Shown here: positions 18,045 through 24,911 of the stretch, piece after piece
Numbering within the stretch: the first letter of the stretch is position 1
Layout: each line of letters opens with the position of its first letter
NCBI RefSeq assembly: GCF_023821985.2
Contig: NZ_CP098805.1
Span: 5,571,001 to 5,635,000 of the forward strand
Direction: 5' to 3'
Length of the DNA: 64,000 nucleotides
From: Dyadobacter chenhuakuii
Lineage (GTDB): Bacteria; Bacteroidota; Bacteroidia; Cytophagales; Spirosomataceae
The notes under the pieces: generated by a model
The model's database searches: none
Seen by the model: only the letters and a program-made list of their open reading frames with translations
Told to the model about the DNA's origin: nothing
Made by a program: the position numbers and the translations under genes

Positions 18045-18941
18045 TCAACCCCGCGGGTGAAATTCCGTAATAACCTGCCGGAGATAATCGCGATCCAGGT
18101 GCGTATAGATTTCCGTGGTCGTAATCGACTCATGCCCAAGCATTTCCTGCACTGCGCGCAAGCTCGCGCCACCTTCGATCAAATGTGTCGCAAATGAATG
18201 CCGGAATGTGTGCGGGCTCACATTTTTGTGGATTCCTGCCTTTTCCACAATGTCCTTGATCATTATAAAAATCATCACACGAGAAAGCTGACCGCCTCTT
18301 CTGTTCAGGAAAACAATGTCCTCTGCATCCTTGGCCGGTGCAATGTCATTACGGACGTGTTCGAGGTAAATCTGGGTGTATTTAATGGCTTCTTTGCCAA
18401 TCGGGACCAGTCTTACCTTATCGCCTTTTCCTAAAATCCGCAGAAAGCCAATGTCGAAATAACAATGGGTCAGTTGCAAGCCAGTCAATTCTGAAACTCG
18501 CAAGCCCGAACTGTACAGCACTTCAATGATCGCCCGATTTCGCGTTCCTTCCGGCGTGGAATGATCGATGGCGGAGAGCATTGTTTCAATTTCTTCATAG
18601 GAAAGCACATCCGGCAACTTGCGCGGCAGGCGAGGGGATTCCAGCAGTTCGGTCGGGTCCTCGGTAATCTCATTTTCCAGCAAAAGATATCTGAAAAAAG
18701 CTTTAATGCCCGAAAGCATCCTCGCCTGAGAATGTGCCGCCAGGCCGAGCTCGGACAGATATTTCAGAAAATCCGCTAAATGTTCCTCCGTAATCTTCGC
18801 AGGGGGCAAATCGATTTTTGCCAATTCAAGATATTCTTCCAGTTTCTCAACATCTCGCACATAAGCCTCCACTGAATTGCCCGATAGGGAGCGTTCCAGC
18901 CGAAGATAATTTTTAAAATGTTTGATGTAGCTTTGCCACAT
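18045..18941 (-). CDS. xerD: Tyrosine recombinase XerD
   Basis: The 298-residue protein has the SAM-like N-terminal core-binding domain (about 1-100) and the catalytic domain with every active-site residue of the family: Arg148 (SSGLRVSEL), Lys172 (GKGDKVRL), His244 and Arg247 (SPHTFRHSFATHL), His270 (LGHESITTTEIY) and nucleophile Tyr279. These numbers equal those of E. coli XerD, so it is more likely a housekeeping chromosome-dimer recombinase than a phage integrase. With XerC it resolves dimers at dif. It is divergent from aroQ with 26 bases between starts. No dif-like site was identified in the window. Confidence 0.93.
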   Translation of the reverse strand: MWQSYIKHFKNYLRLERSLSGNSVEAYVRDVEKLEEYLELAKIDLPPAKITEEHLADFLKYLSELGLAAHSQARMLSGIKAFFRYLLLENEITEDPTELLESPRLPRKLPDVLSYEEIETMLSAIDHSTPEGTRNRAIIEVLYSSGLRVSELTGLQLTHCYFDIGFLRILGKGDKVRLVPIGKEAIKYTQIYLEHVRNDIAPAKDAEDIVFLNRRGGQLSRVMIFIMIKDIVEKAGIHKNVSPHTFRHSFATHLIEGGASLRAVQEMLGHESITTTEIYTHLDRDYLRQVITEFHPRG

Positions 18942-18967
18942 AGAAGAACTGTTAATCTGATTATTGA

Positions 18968-19381
18968 ATGAAAAAGATCCTGATCCTGAACGGCCCTAAT
19001 TTGAATCTTTTAGGCAAACGCGAACCCGGCGTTTATGGTAACCAATCATTTGAGGATTATTTCGGAACACTGAAAGGTCTTTTTCCGGACATTGAACTGC
19101 ATTATTTTCAATCCAATCACGAAGGCGCATTAATAGACAAAATCCACGAAGTCGGCTTCACATTTGACGGGATAGTGATCAATGCGGGCGGATACACACA
19201 CACCTCCATCGCCCTGGCCGACGCCCTTTCCGCCGTAACCACTCCGGCCGTAGAAGTCCACATCTCCAACATCCACGCCAGAGAATCCTTCCGCCACCAT
19301 AGCTATTTAACGTCGCGTTGTAAGGGGATGATTTGTGGGTTGGGGCTTCGGGGTTATGAACTGGCGGTTCGCTATTTCTAA
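18968..19381 (+). CDS. aroQ: Type II 3-dehydroquinate dehydratase
   Basis: The 137-residue protein is the type II enzyme, which dehydrates 3-dehydroquinate to 3-dehydroshikimate in the shikimate pathway and forms dodecamers. It shows LNGPNLNLLGKREPGVYG at 7-24 with the catalytic Tyr23, NAGGYTHTSIAL near 74 with substrate-binding Asn and His, and VHISNIHARESFRHHSY near 97. Length is usual (about 140-150). TAGCTTTG at 18928-18935, inside the start of xerD, could be its -7 element, but no -33 element stands at the right distance. Its stop directly abuts the stop of the convergent M14 peptidase gene. Confidence 0.96.
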   Translation: MKKILILNGPNLNLLGKREPGVYGNQSFEDYFGTLKGLFPDIELHYFQSNHEGALIDKIHEVGFTFDGIVINAGGYTHTSIALADALSAVTTPAVEVHISNIHARESFRHHSYLTSRCKGMICGLGLRGYELAVRYF

Positions 19382-21871
19382 TTACCTAAACACCGCATTG
19401 CTAAACAGAATCTTCCCGCTATACAGCATGGAGCGGAAAACGGGGTCGTCCATGAGGTAAACCACGTGGCCGCGGCCCATGTCCTGCACGCCCATGACCA
19501 ATGTGTTTTTGAGCTTTCCGGTCATTTTGTTGCCGACAAATCCAGCTTTGTAGCCCGTTTCGGTGAGGTAACCCACATTCCAGCCGTCTTTCAGGTAATC
19601 CATTTCATAGGCGTCGCGCACGAGGGTGAAATATTCCTTTCCGCAGCCGAATGCCAGCGGATGCGTCGTGTCCATCGTCACCTGGAACATGCTGCCCGGC
19701 GAAGTGTCGCCCGCGTCTTCTCTTTCCTGATCGCCGTATTTTTTAAATGTGTCGGAATCTTTCTTTCTGTCCGACATTTTTTTGGTCAGATTAAAACCCG
19801 ATTTTCCAACAAAAACATCCGTTGCGCGCTCCATAGCAATGAGTTTTCCACCATTCCGGATCCAGTTTTGTAAAGCTTCCAGCTGTTTGTCGTTGATAAT
19901 GTCACTATAACGGCCGTCAGGAAGGATCAGCACATCGATCTCATTCCAGGGCAATGTGGAAAGCCGCGAACCATTCACCATCGTCACCGGATAACCGATC
20001 TGCTGCTCGAAATAATGCCACACAGCGCCGACAGCAGTCGGACTGATGCCTTCACCCGTCACAGCAACCACCTTTGGCGCTTTAAGCGACACAATGTAAT
20101 CGCTTCCAAAATCAGCGCCGCTGCTCACATAACCCGTTTGCACAGGCGTAAGCTTGACAAAGTGTTTGTTTGCAATAGAAGTGACAAGTTTATCAAATGC
20201 CAGGTTTTCATTTCCTTTTTTAGGGATAATCAATGTTCCAGCTTCAAAATTCGACTTATTCATCTCGAACGGAATATTCGAGCTTTTGACCAGAATTCCA
20301 TTTTTCAGCAACTCTGCAAGAAACGCAGCGTGCTCGACCTCAGACCATTGGGCCAGATAAGCATAAGGTGAAGTCGCCGGAATCGGATTTTCAATTTTCT
20401 TTGACTGATACGCTGCCGGAGCCAGTTTTTCCTTCAATCCATAAGCTTTCAAACCATACAAATAAGCAAGTCCCCAGCTCGTAACATCGTAAGTTACAGA
20501 GTCTTCCAGCACCGGTTTGGGCTCAAAGAGAATCCTTAGCAAGTTCGATTTGGGCTGATAGGCGCTGATCAGCAAATCATTATTCTCAATTTTTACCGGC
20601 TGCTCGCTCAATGTCGTCAGCTCCGTGCCTTTTGTGGATGCAGATTTACCAGCAATGCCATAAACAAAGCCCTGGCGCGTCATCCATTCGCTGAAAGAAC
20701 GAATCCGCTCTTCATTTCCTTTGGCCTTCACAATGTAGGTTTTGAAAGAACCTGCAGGCGCATTTACGGCATCTTCATGAAACTTAATCATCTCAGAAAC
20801 AATGCGTTCCTTTTGTGAAAGCACCGCTTCCAACGTGGCCAGACTCGTCGCATAATGATGGGAAATGCGGCTGGCGAGCGTCAATGTATCATGTTCATCT
20901 TTGCGCTCAATGCCTAATCCGGCCCTTCCTCCGCCGCCTTGCTCATAAGTCACGCCAATTGCGCCATTGACCGTAGGCCAGGTGTCGCCATAACTTGGGT
21001 AAAAGAGATCGTAATTATATCGGGTGAAATAGGCCCAGTTGTTTTTATCAAAATATTTGCGGCAATATTCCCCGATCAAATCATTAAACTGCCTTTGCCA
21101 GGCAGTTACGTCCTTGTGAAATGGACGGGCAGCAGGAGGGAAATAGTAGCTTCTGGTGTGTCCCATTTCATGAAAATCGGCGTGGAAATGCGGCATCCAT
21201 TGATTGTAAAGCGCAATGCGTTCCTTCGTTTCCTTCTGCGTTTGCCACGCCCAATCGCGGTTGAGGTCAAACAAATAGTGGTTAAAACGACCGCCGGGCC
21301 AGGGCTCGTCATGTTCCAGCCCAAATGGCGTTACATCCGGTGTCGCATTCTGCACGCGGTTATACCATTGCGAATAGCGGTCATACCCATCCGGATTAAT
21401 ACAAGGATCGATCATCACGACCATATTTTTCAGAAAATCCTGTGTCAGCGTATTCTGTTTATTCAGCAGCTCATAAACCACTTTCATGCTCGTATTCGCC
21501 GAAACTGACTCATTTCCATGCACATTATAACTCATCCAAACGATCGGTGGCGTGGCGGCATCCGGTTTGCCATCCAGGAGTTTAATGCTCTTTAAATGGT
21601 TTGTGCGGATCTTTTCCAGATTCGCAATGTTCTCCGGCGAGGAAATAAACGCCACCATCAGCGGCCTGCCTTCGTTGCTGCTGCCATATTGGACGATTTT
21701 CACCCGGTCCGCATTTTGCGATTGCAATAACTTAATGTAATCAACGATCTGGTGATGAAATGCGAACTTGGAGCCGAGCGGGAAACCCAGGAATTCGTCC
21801 GGCGTTTTATTTTGCGCCACTGCGAATTGGGAAAAAAGCAGCAGCAATGACCAGCAGAAACGTTTTAACAT
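19382..21871 (-). CDS. Secreted M14-family zinc carboxypeptidase-like protein
   Basis: The 829-residue protein has a signal peptide ending FAVAQ near residue 20, then an M14 metallopeptidase domain. The zinc motif is His118-Gly-Asn-Glu121 in MSYNVHGNESVSAN; a third zinc ligand is probably in HADFHEMGHTRSYYFPP near 227. The substrate Arg region RDWAWQ near 205 also fits. The C-terminal part (about 600-830) looks like a class I glutamine amidotransferase-like flavodoxin fold (VVAVTGEGISPTAVG, DVLILPDGRY), a known partner of M14 domains in Bacteroidota. It should act in the periplasm or outside on peptides. The N-terminal zinc peptidase assignment is firm, the C-terminal role unknown. Confidence 0.88.
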   Translation of the reverse strand: MLKRFCWSLLLLFSQFAVAQNKTPDEFLGFPLGSKFAFHHQIVDYIKLLQSQNADRVKIVQYGSSNEGRPLMVAFISSPENIANLEKIRTNHLKSIKLLDGKPDAATPPIVWMSYNVHGNESVSANTSMKVVYELLNKQNTLTQDFLKNMVVMIDPCINPDGYDRYSQWYNRVQNATPDVTPFGLEHDEPWPGGRFNHYLFDLNRDWAWQTQKETKERIALYNQWMPHFHADFHEMGHTRSYYFPPAARPFHKDVTAWQRQFNDLIGEYCRKYFDKNNWAYFTRYNYDLFYPSYGDTWPTVNGAIGVTYEQGGGGRAGLGIERKDEHDTLTLASRISHHYATSLATLEAVLSQKERIVSEMIKFHEDAVNAPAGSFKTYIVKAKGNEERIRSFSEWMTRQGFVYGIAGKSASTKGTELTTLSEQPVKIENNDLLISAYQPKSNLLRILFEPKPVLEDSVTYDVTSWGLAYLYGLKAYGLKEKLAPAAYQSKKIENPIPATSPYAYLAQWSEVEHAAFLAELLKNGILVKSSNIPFEMNKSNFEAGTLIIPKKGNENLAFDKLVTSIANKHFVKLTPVQTGYVSSGADFGSDYIVSLKAPKVVAVTGEGISPTAVGAVWHYFEQQIGYPVTMVNGSRLSTLPWNEIDVLILPDGRYSDIINDKQLEALQNWIRNGGKLIAMERATDVFVGKSGFNLTKKMSDRKKDSDTFKKYGDQEREDAGDTSPGSMFQVTMDTTHPLAFGCGKEYFTLVRDAYEMDYLKDGWNVGYLTETGYKAGFVGNKMTGKLKNTLVMGVQDMGRGHVVYLMDDPVFRSMLYSGKILFSNAVFR

Positions 21872-21905
21872 ATATTGAAGGAAATGAAATGGAAAACGAG
21901 GATTC

Positions 21906-21913
21906 CAAAATTA
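21906..21913 (-). promoter_or_regulatory. Possible -7 element before the M14 peptidase gene
   Basis: On the minus strand this reads TAATTTTG, a match to TAnnTTTG, 34 bases before the ATG at 21871. No TTTG stands at the expected distance upstream, so support is partial. Confidence 0.3.
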
Positions 21914-22024
21914 GAAAGTTACCTCAATTTAACGGCATGGGATATTGAATAAAAAAAATTTTTGGATTGAATGTTCTGGAAATCAGGACAGTGTAAAATA
22001 ACTTCGTTTTATTTCTCTTGTAAG

Positions 22025-22056
22025 TTTGGAATTTAAAAACCGGTCGTGCATCTTTG
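22025..22056 (+). promoter_or_regulatory. Probable promoter of tRNA-Glu
   Basis: TTTG at 22025-22028 and CATCTTTG at 22049-22056 are separated by 20 bases. The -7 site has C for the first T but continues GCACC, a common extension in this lineage (compare TACCTTTGCACC at 31197). It lies 75 bases before the tRNA. Confidence 0.4.
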
Positions 22057-22130
22057 CACCACGATTTCGGAAAACGGAAACGAAAAGTGAAAGAAAGTGC
22101 TTAAAAAACGCGCGAAGTAGGAGACCAGTC

Positions 22131-22202
22131 GGCCCATTCGTCTAGCGGTTAGGACACGACCCTTTCACGGTTGAAACAGGGGTTCGATTCCCCTATGGGT
22201 CA
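22131..22202 (+). tRNA. tRNA-Glu (anticodon TTC)
   Basis: The 72 bases fold as a full cloverleaf. The acceptor GGCCCAT pairs with ATGGGTC at 22195-22201 (one G-U pair), and the discriminator base is A. The anticodon stem CGACC/GGTTG encloses CTTTCAC, giving anticodon TTC for Glu. The T arm is AGGGG-TTCGATT-CCCCT. CCA is not encoded. The gene stands alone, with an intrinsic terminator 38 bases downstream, and borders a run of toxin-antitoxin genes. Confidence 0.97.
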
Positions 22203-22239
22203 CATAACCGCGCGGAATGCGCTTTCAGAAACTTCAAAA

Positions 22240-22267
22240 ACCGTCCTATTTTAGGGCGGTTTTTTTG
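22240..22267 (+). terminator. Intrinsic terminator after tRNA-Glu
   Basis: ACCGTCCTA at 22240-22248 pairs with TAGGGCGGT at 22252-22260 around a three-base loop (one G-U pair), followed by seven T's. This is a strong intrinsic terminator for the tRNA transcript. Confidence 0.85.
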
Positions 22268-22307
22268 TTGTTGTCTGGCGTTTGCTTTACCCGATTCGGA
22301 GCATTAA

Positions 22308-22559
22308 CTAAATACGAACATTACTAATCCCCGCAATCTCCTCCAAAGCCAAAGTAACATGCTCAATCCGGTCCACATCGCCACGTCTCGGATCGGGAAG
22401 CGCCTGAGCCACTGAACGCATGTAAGCTTCACCAGTTCTCGTATCAAAAAACTGGTTGTGCTCAGCCAGCTTGTCTCTCCATTTTGGACCTGCCATCTCT
22501 TTGGCCCTACGAAAACGAATAAGTAATCGTTGCTTAATCGGTAATCTAGTTGTTTCCAT
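22308..22559 (-). CDS. Small protein of unknown function
   Basis: The 83-residue product is basic at its N-terminus and contains GPKWRDKLAEHNQFFDTRTG and a C-terminal acidic part. It has no membrane segment or recognised domain. It is divergent from the XRE regulator at 22671 with 111 bases between the starts, and on the minus strand the intergenic region holds TATATTTG at 22602-22609, a -7-like site. The layout suggests a pair regulated from the shared region, as in small mobile or toxin-antitoxin modules. Codon pattern and position support a real gene, but function is unknown. Confidence 0.5.
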   Translation of the reverse strand: METTRLPIKQRLLIRFRRAKEMAGPKWRDKLAEHNQFFDTRTGEAYMRSVAQALPDPRRGDVDRIEHVTLALEEIAGISNVRI

Positions 22560-22614
22560 TTGTATAATATGTGTAAATTGTGCTAATCAGATAATGCTAC
22601 ACAAATATAGTCAA

Positions 22615-22636
22615 TTTGATGATATTATTTATCAAA
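22615..22636. promoter_or_regulatory. Inverted repeat, possible operator of the XRE regulator
   Basis: TTTGAT at 22615-22620 and ATCAAA at 22631-22636 form an inverted repeat with a 10-base AT-rich spacer. It lies in the divergent region between the 83-residue gene and the XRE gene, a fit for autoregulation by a dimeric helix-turn-helix protein. Chance repeats of this size occur in AT-rich DNA. Confidence 0.35.
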
Positions 22637-22670
22637 ATGAATATACTTATAATCAAATCAATAAATTTCC

Positions 22671-23015
22671 GTGATTGACAGGCTAAAAAAGCTTAGGGAA
22701 GTTTTGCAAATTAACGCAGTTCAATTTGCAAAAAAGGCTAATGTCCCGCAGGCGACCTATAACAGAATTGAAAAGGGAAGTGGAAATTTGACTGCTGATG
22801 CCGTCGCCGACATTGTAAAGGCCTTCGAGGTAAATCCTTATTGGTTATTACTAGGCGAGGGCGGTGATGAGCCGATTTTTACAAAGCAAGCCGAACTCTC
22901 AAATCAAATAACGATTACCAAAGATGAATTTATCGAATTGCAGCGGAAGGCTTTGCGGCAGGAGGATCGGATTCGCGAGTTGGAGAGGGAGGTTGCGGAG
23001 TTGAGGAAAGATTAA
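22671..23015 (+). CDS. XRE-family helix-turn-helix regulator with C-terminal coiled coil
   Basis: The 114-residue protein starts at GTG 22671 (no ATG is available nearer). Residues 5-62 form a lambda-repressor-like domain: LKKLREVLQINAVQFAKKAN, VPQATYNRIEKGSGNLTADA and a closing helix. The tail (about 85-114) is a heptad-like charged helix (RKALRQEDRIRELEREVAEL), probably for dimerisation. Such short XRE proteins regulate phage, island or toxin-antitoxin genes. It is divergent from the small gene at 22308 and followed 106 bases later by higB. No protease-type S24 domain is present. Confidence 0.82.
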   Translation: MIDRLKKLREVLQINAVQFAKKANVPQATYNRIEKGSGNLTADAVADIVKAFEVNPYWLLLGEGGDEPIFTKQAELSNQITITKDEFIELQRKALRQEDRIRELEREVAELRKD

Positions 23016-23121
23016 CGATATTTACAATAACTAGACACTATATATATGATATCAAAACTACCCGAATGTTCATCAGCGCTGTTTACTTCAAGATTTTGTC
23101 TGAAAGTTTGCCAGTGTTAAG

Positions 23122-23400
23122 ATGATCGAAAGCATTCAGCATAAGGGTTTACGTCTTCTATTTGAAGAAGATAACTCGTCAAAACTGCCTCCTCATCTTG
23201 TGGAACGAATTCGGGAAATTTTATCTTTGTTAGACGTGGCTGAAACAATTGAGCAGTTGAACGTTTCAGGATACAGGTTGCATAAATTAACCGGTGAATT
23301 CAAAGACTTCTATTCAATAAGAGTAAGCGGAAACTATCGGATCATTTTTCGGTTTGTTGATGGAAAGGTGTTTGATGTAAACTATCTTGACTATCATTAA
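23122..23400 (+). CDS. higB: HigB-type toxin (RelE/ParE superfamily)
   Basis: The 92-residue protein matches the HigB 'plasmid maintenance killer' branch of RelE-fold toxins: MIESIQHKGLRLLFEEDNSS at the N-terminus, RLHKLTGEFKDFYSIRVSGN near 51-70 and YRIIFRFVDGKVFDVNYLDYH at the end, with the Arg and His/Tyr residues used in ribosome-dependent mRNA cleavage. The toxin precedes its antitoxin by 10 bases, the reverse order typical of higBA. Length is standard. It should cleave mRNA on the ribosome unless bound by HigA. Confidence 0.92.
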   Translation: MIESIQHKGLRLLFEEDNSSKLPPHLVERIREILSLLDVAETIEQLNVSGYRLHKLTGEFKDFYSIRVSGNYRIIFRFVDGKVFDVNYLDYH

Positions 23401-23410
23401 GAGCATTCAT

Positions 23411-23719
23411 ATGTTAAAGAGAGGAATGCGCCCGTCTCATCCGGGTGCGATTTTGGCGGGGATGATAGAAGGTTTGCGCGAGGAGTCGGGCAGGGCTTTT
23501 ACTATTACTGAAATTGCTGCGGGGCTAGGGATTAGCAGAAGCACGCTTTCAGCGATATTGAATCAAAAGGCGTCGGTAAGTTCAGAAATGGCAGTTAAGC
23601 TTTCGGAAGGGTTCAACACAAGTGCTGAGCTATGGTTGAACTTACAAAAAAATTACGATCTGTGGCAGGCGGAAAAAAATGTTAGCCGGGAGAATATCAG
23701 GCATTTTGTGAATGTCTAA
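23411..23719 (+). CDS. higA: HigA-type antitoxin (XRE family)
   Basis: The 102-residue product starts at ATG 23411, ten bases after the higB stop; a TTG eight codons upstream would overlap higB and is less likely. It begins with MRPSHPGAILAGMIEG, the hallmark of the HigA/VapI group, followed by the helix-turn-helix FTITEIAAGLGISRSTLSAI and SEGFNTSAELWLNLQKNYDLW. It neutralises HigB and usually represses its own operon as a complex with the toxin. Confidence 0.93.
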   Translation: MLKRGMRPSHPGAILAGMIEGLREESGRAFTITEIAAGLGISRSTLSAILNQKASVSSEMAVKLSEGFNTSAELWLNLQKNYDLWQAEKNVSRENIRHFVNV

Positions 23720-23733
23720 ACTGATTCGATGAT

Positions 23734-23958
23734 TTAGCCGACGCTCGAAATCAATTTAACCTTGAAACCATAAGTGTCCGGGTCAAGATTATGGAAATCC
23801 AATAGCAATTTCTATATCTTTGCCTCCAAAGTTTCGATAGAATCAGCTTCTTCGACAATTGAATTCCCATTATATTTTATCTGTCCCCAGAGAGTGCTTG
23901 TACTGCCTTCAATGATTAAAGCAAATTGTGTTGTGTCAGATTCCTTTTCGGCATTCAT
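23734..23958 (-). pseudogene. Small ORF broken by an in-frame amber codon, perhaps HicB-like
   Basis: Read from ATG at 23958 the frame gives 48 residues (starting MNAEKESDTTQFALIIEGST, with TLWGQIKYNG), then TAG at 23812-23814, then 25 more sense codons (KLLLDFHNLDPDTYGFKVKL) to TAA at 23734-23736. The two halves read as one small protein; TLWG and LLLDFH segments recall short HicB-like antitoxin proteins of Bacteroidota, which are usually longer at the C-terminus, so it may be both interrupted and truncated. It lies 51 bases downstream of the ADP-ribosyltransferase-like gene on the same strand. The family is a guess from memory; the stop codon is plain in the sequence. Confidence 0.45.
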
Positions 23959-24009
23959 CGTAAAAGTTGTGCTAGTGTATTAGAGTTTAAGATCTACTAA
24001 GGATACAAT

Positions 24010-24603
24010 TCATCCGACCTCTTCCGGATCAAATAAATCAATCAACAAATCAGGATTTCGAACGCATAAATGAATGTGGTCATGTTCGCGAAAAGCGCTG
24101 CCGGGATAGACTGGAAAGCCTTCCTGAAAGGGTGCGCGGATCGTGTCGTATAAATTGTTAGGCTGATTTTGTTGGGATATCGCCATTGCATAGTCTATTA
24201 CAACCTTGTCCAGATATCTTAAAACCTTATCATCCGGATTGCCTTTATTCCACGGATGGGGTTTGTTAATGAGTATCGAAAGACGTGCGGCTGATAAATC
24301 TGCCTGAAGATCGTCATAGGCGATTTTTAAGATAGCTTTAGCAAAAGAGTTAGAGATGTCAAAACAATGTCCAAGCTGGATTTTCGCTCCTATCACACCA
24401 GCACTGTTACCATGCATGTCTCTCGCCCAACTCTGTGCTCGCAGAAAGTCATTTTCCCAGAAATAAACCCCAGGTCCTAGCCAATCATAGCGATTAGCAC
24501 TTCTATTAAATTGAGCAGAGCCGCTTAAAATTTTGCTTTTGACAGCTGCACTACAGCCATGAAAGCCGTAGACTGTGACGTTACAGTAGTGAAATGGATG
24601 CAT
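24010..24603 (-). CDS. Putative toxin with ADP-ribosyltransferase-like H-Y-E pattern
   Basis: The 197-residue protein has features of the diphtheria-toxin/PARP-like ART fold: YGFHGCSAAVKSKILSG near 12-28 with the candidate NAD-binding His, RYDWLGPGVYFWENDFLRAQ near 38-57 with the Tyr strand, and a late REHDHIHLCVRNPD with a candidate Glu. This spacing resembles DUF3990-like and other ART toxins that modify a host target with ADP-ribose. It has no signal peptide and would act in the cytoplasm. A 65-residue gene lies 27 bases upstream in the same direction, the arrangement of antitoxin then toxin. Fold assignment is by eye and function inferred. Confidence 0.6.
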   Translation of the reverse strand: MHPFHYCNVTVYGFHGCSAAVKSKILSGSAQFNRSANRYDWLGPGVYFWENDFLRAQSWARDMHGNSAGVIGAKIQLGHCFDISNSFAKAILKIAYDDLQADLSAARLSILINKPHPWNKGNPDDKVLRYLDKVVIDYAMAISQQNQPNNLYDTIRAPFQEGFPVYPGSAFREHDHIHLCVRNPDLLIDLFDPEEVG

Positions 24604-24630
24604 TAATATAGTGTGTGAGTAATTTTAACC

Positions 24631-24828
24631 TTAGGCAGACATTTTAGTCTTTTTATTGATATGAGGCAACCCACCCCGATATTGTTCTGCCACTTCCCCT
24701 TTCTCATCCAGATAACCAATTTCTTTTAAATGGTCAATCGATGCTTGCCTGGGATCAGGAGAATTATCAATTTCCTCTCGCCTTGCCTTCACATAAGCCC
24801 TAACCTTATCAACCAATTCCTGTGTCAT
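24631..24828 (-). CDS. Small protein upstream of the ART-like gene, putative antitoxin
   Basis: The 65-residue product (MTQELVDKVRAYVKARREEI at its start) is charged and mainly helical by composition, with DHLKEIGYLDEKGEVAEQYRG in the middle and a basic tail. I recognise no family or DNA-binding motif. It ends 27 bases before the ART-like gene on the same strand, and no other gene shares the unit except the broken ORF downstream. An antitoxin role is inferred from size, charge and position only. Confidence 0.5.
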   Translation of the reverse strand: MTQELVDKVRAYVKARREEIDNSPDPRQASIDHLKEIGYLDEKGEVAEQYRGGLPHINKKTKMSA

Positions 24829-24911
24829 AATTCCAAGTGTTTACGTACAGAAACTCAATTTCAAAACATCCCACAACATTCACAACTATATTGTCCCTGC
24901 GGCAGAGCTGG

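Noticed and set aside
18928..18935. TAGCTTTG as promoter of aroQ
   Set aside because: It matches the -7 consensus but lies in the start of xerD and has no -33 element at a fitting distance.
23774..23983. Plus-strand open frame of 69 codons starting at GTG
   Set aside because: Its sequence lacks coding character, and the opposite strand reads better as a broken small gene.
22131..24828. Integrated element bounded by a tRNA-Glu attachment repeat
   Set aside because: I found no second copy of the tRNA 3' end downstream and no integrase; XerD at 18045-18941 has housekeeping numbering and lies outside.
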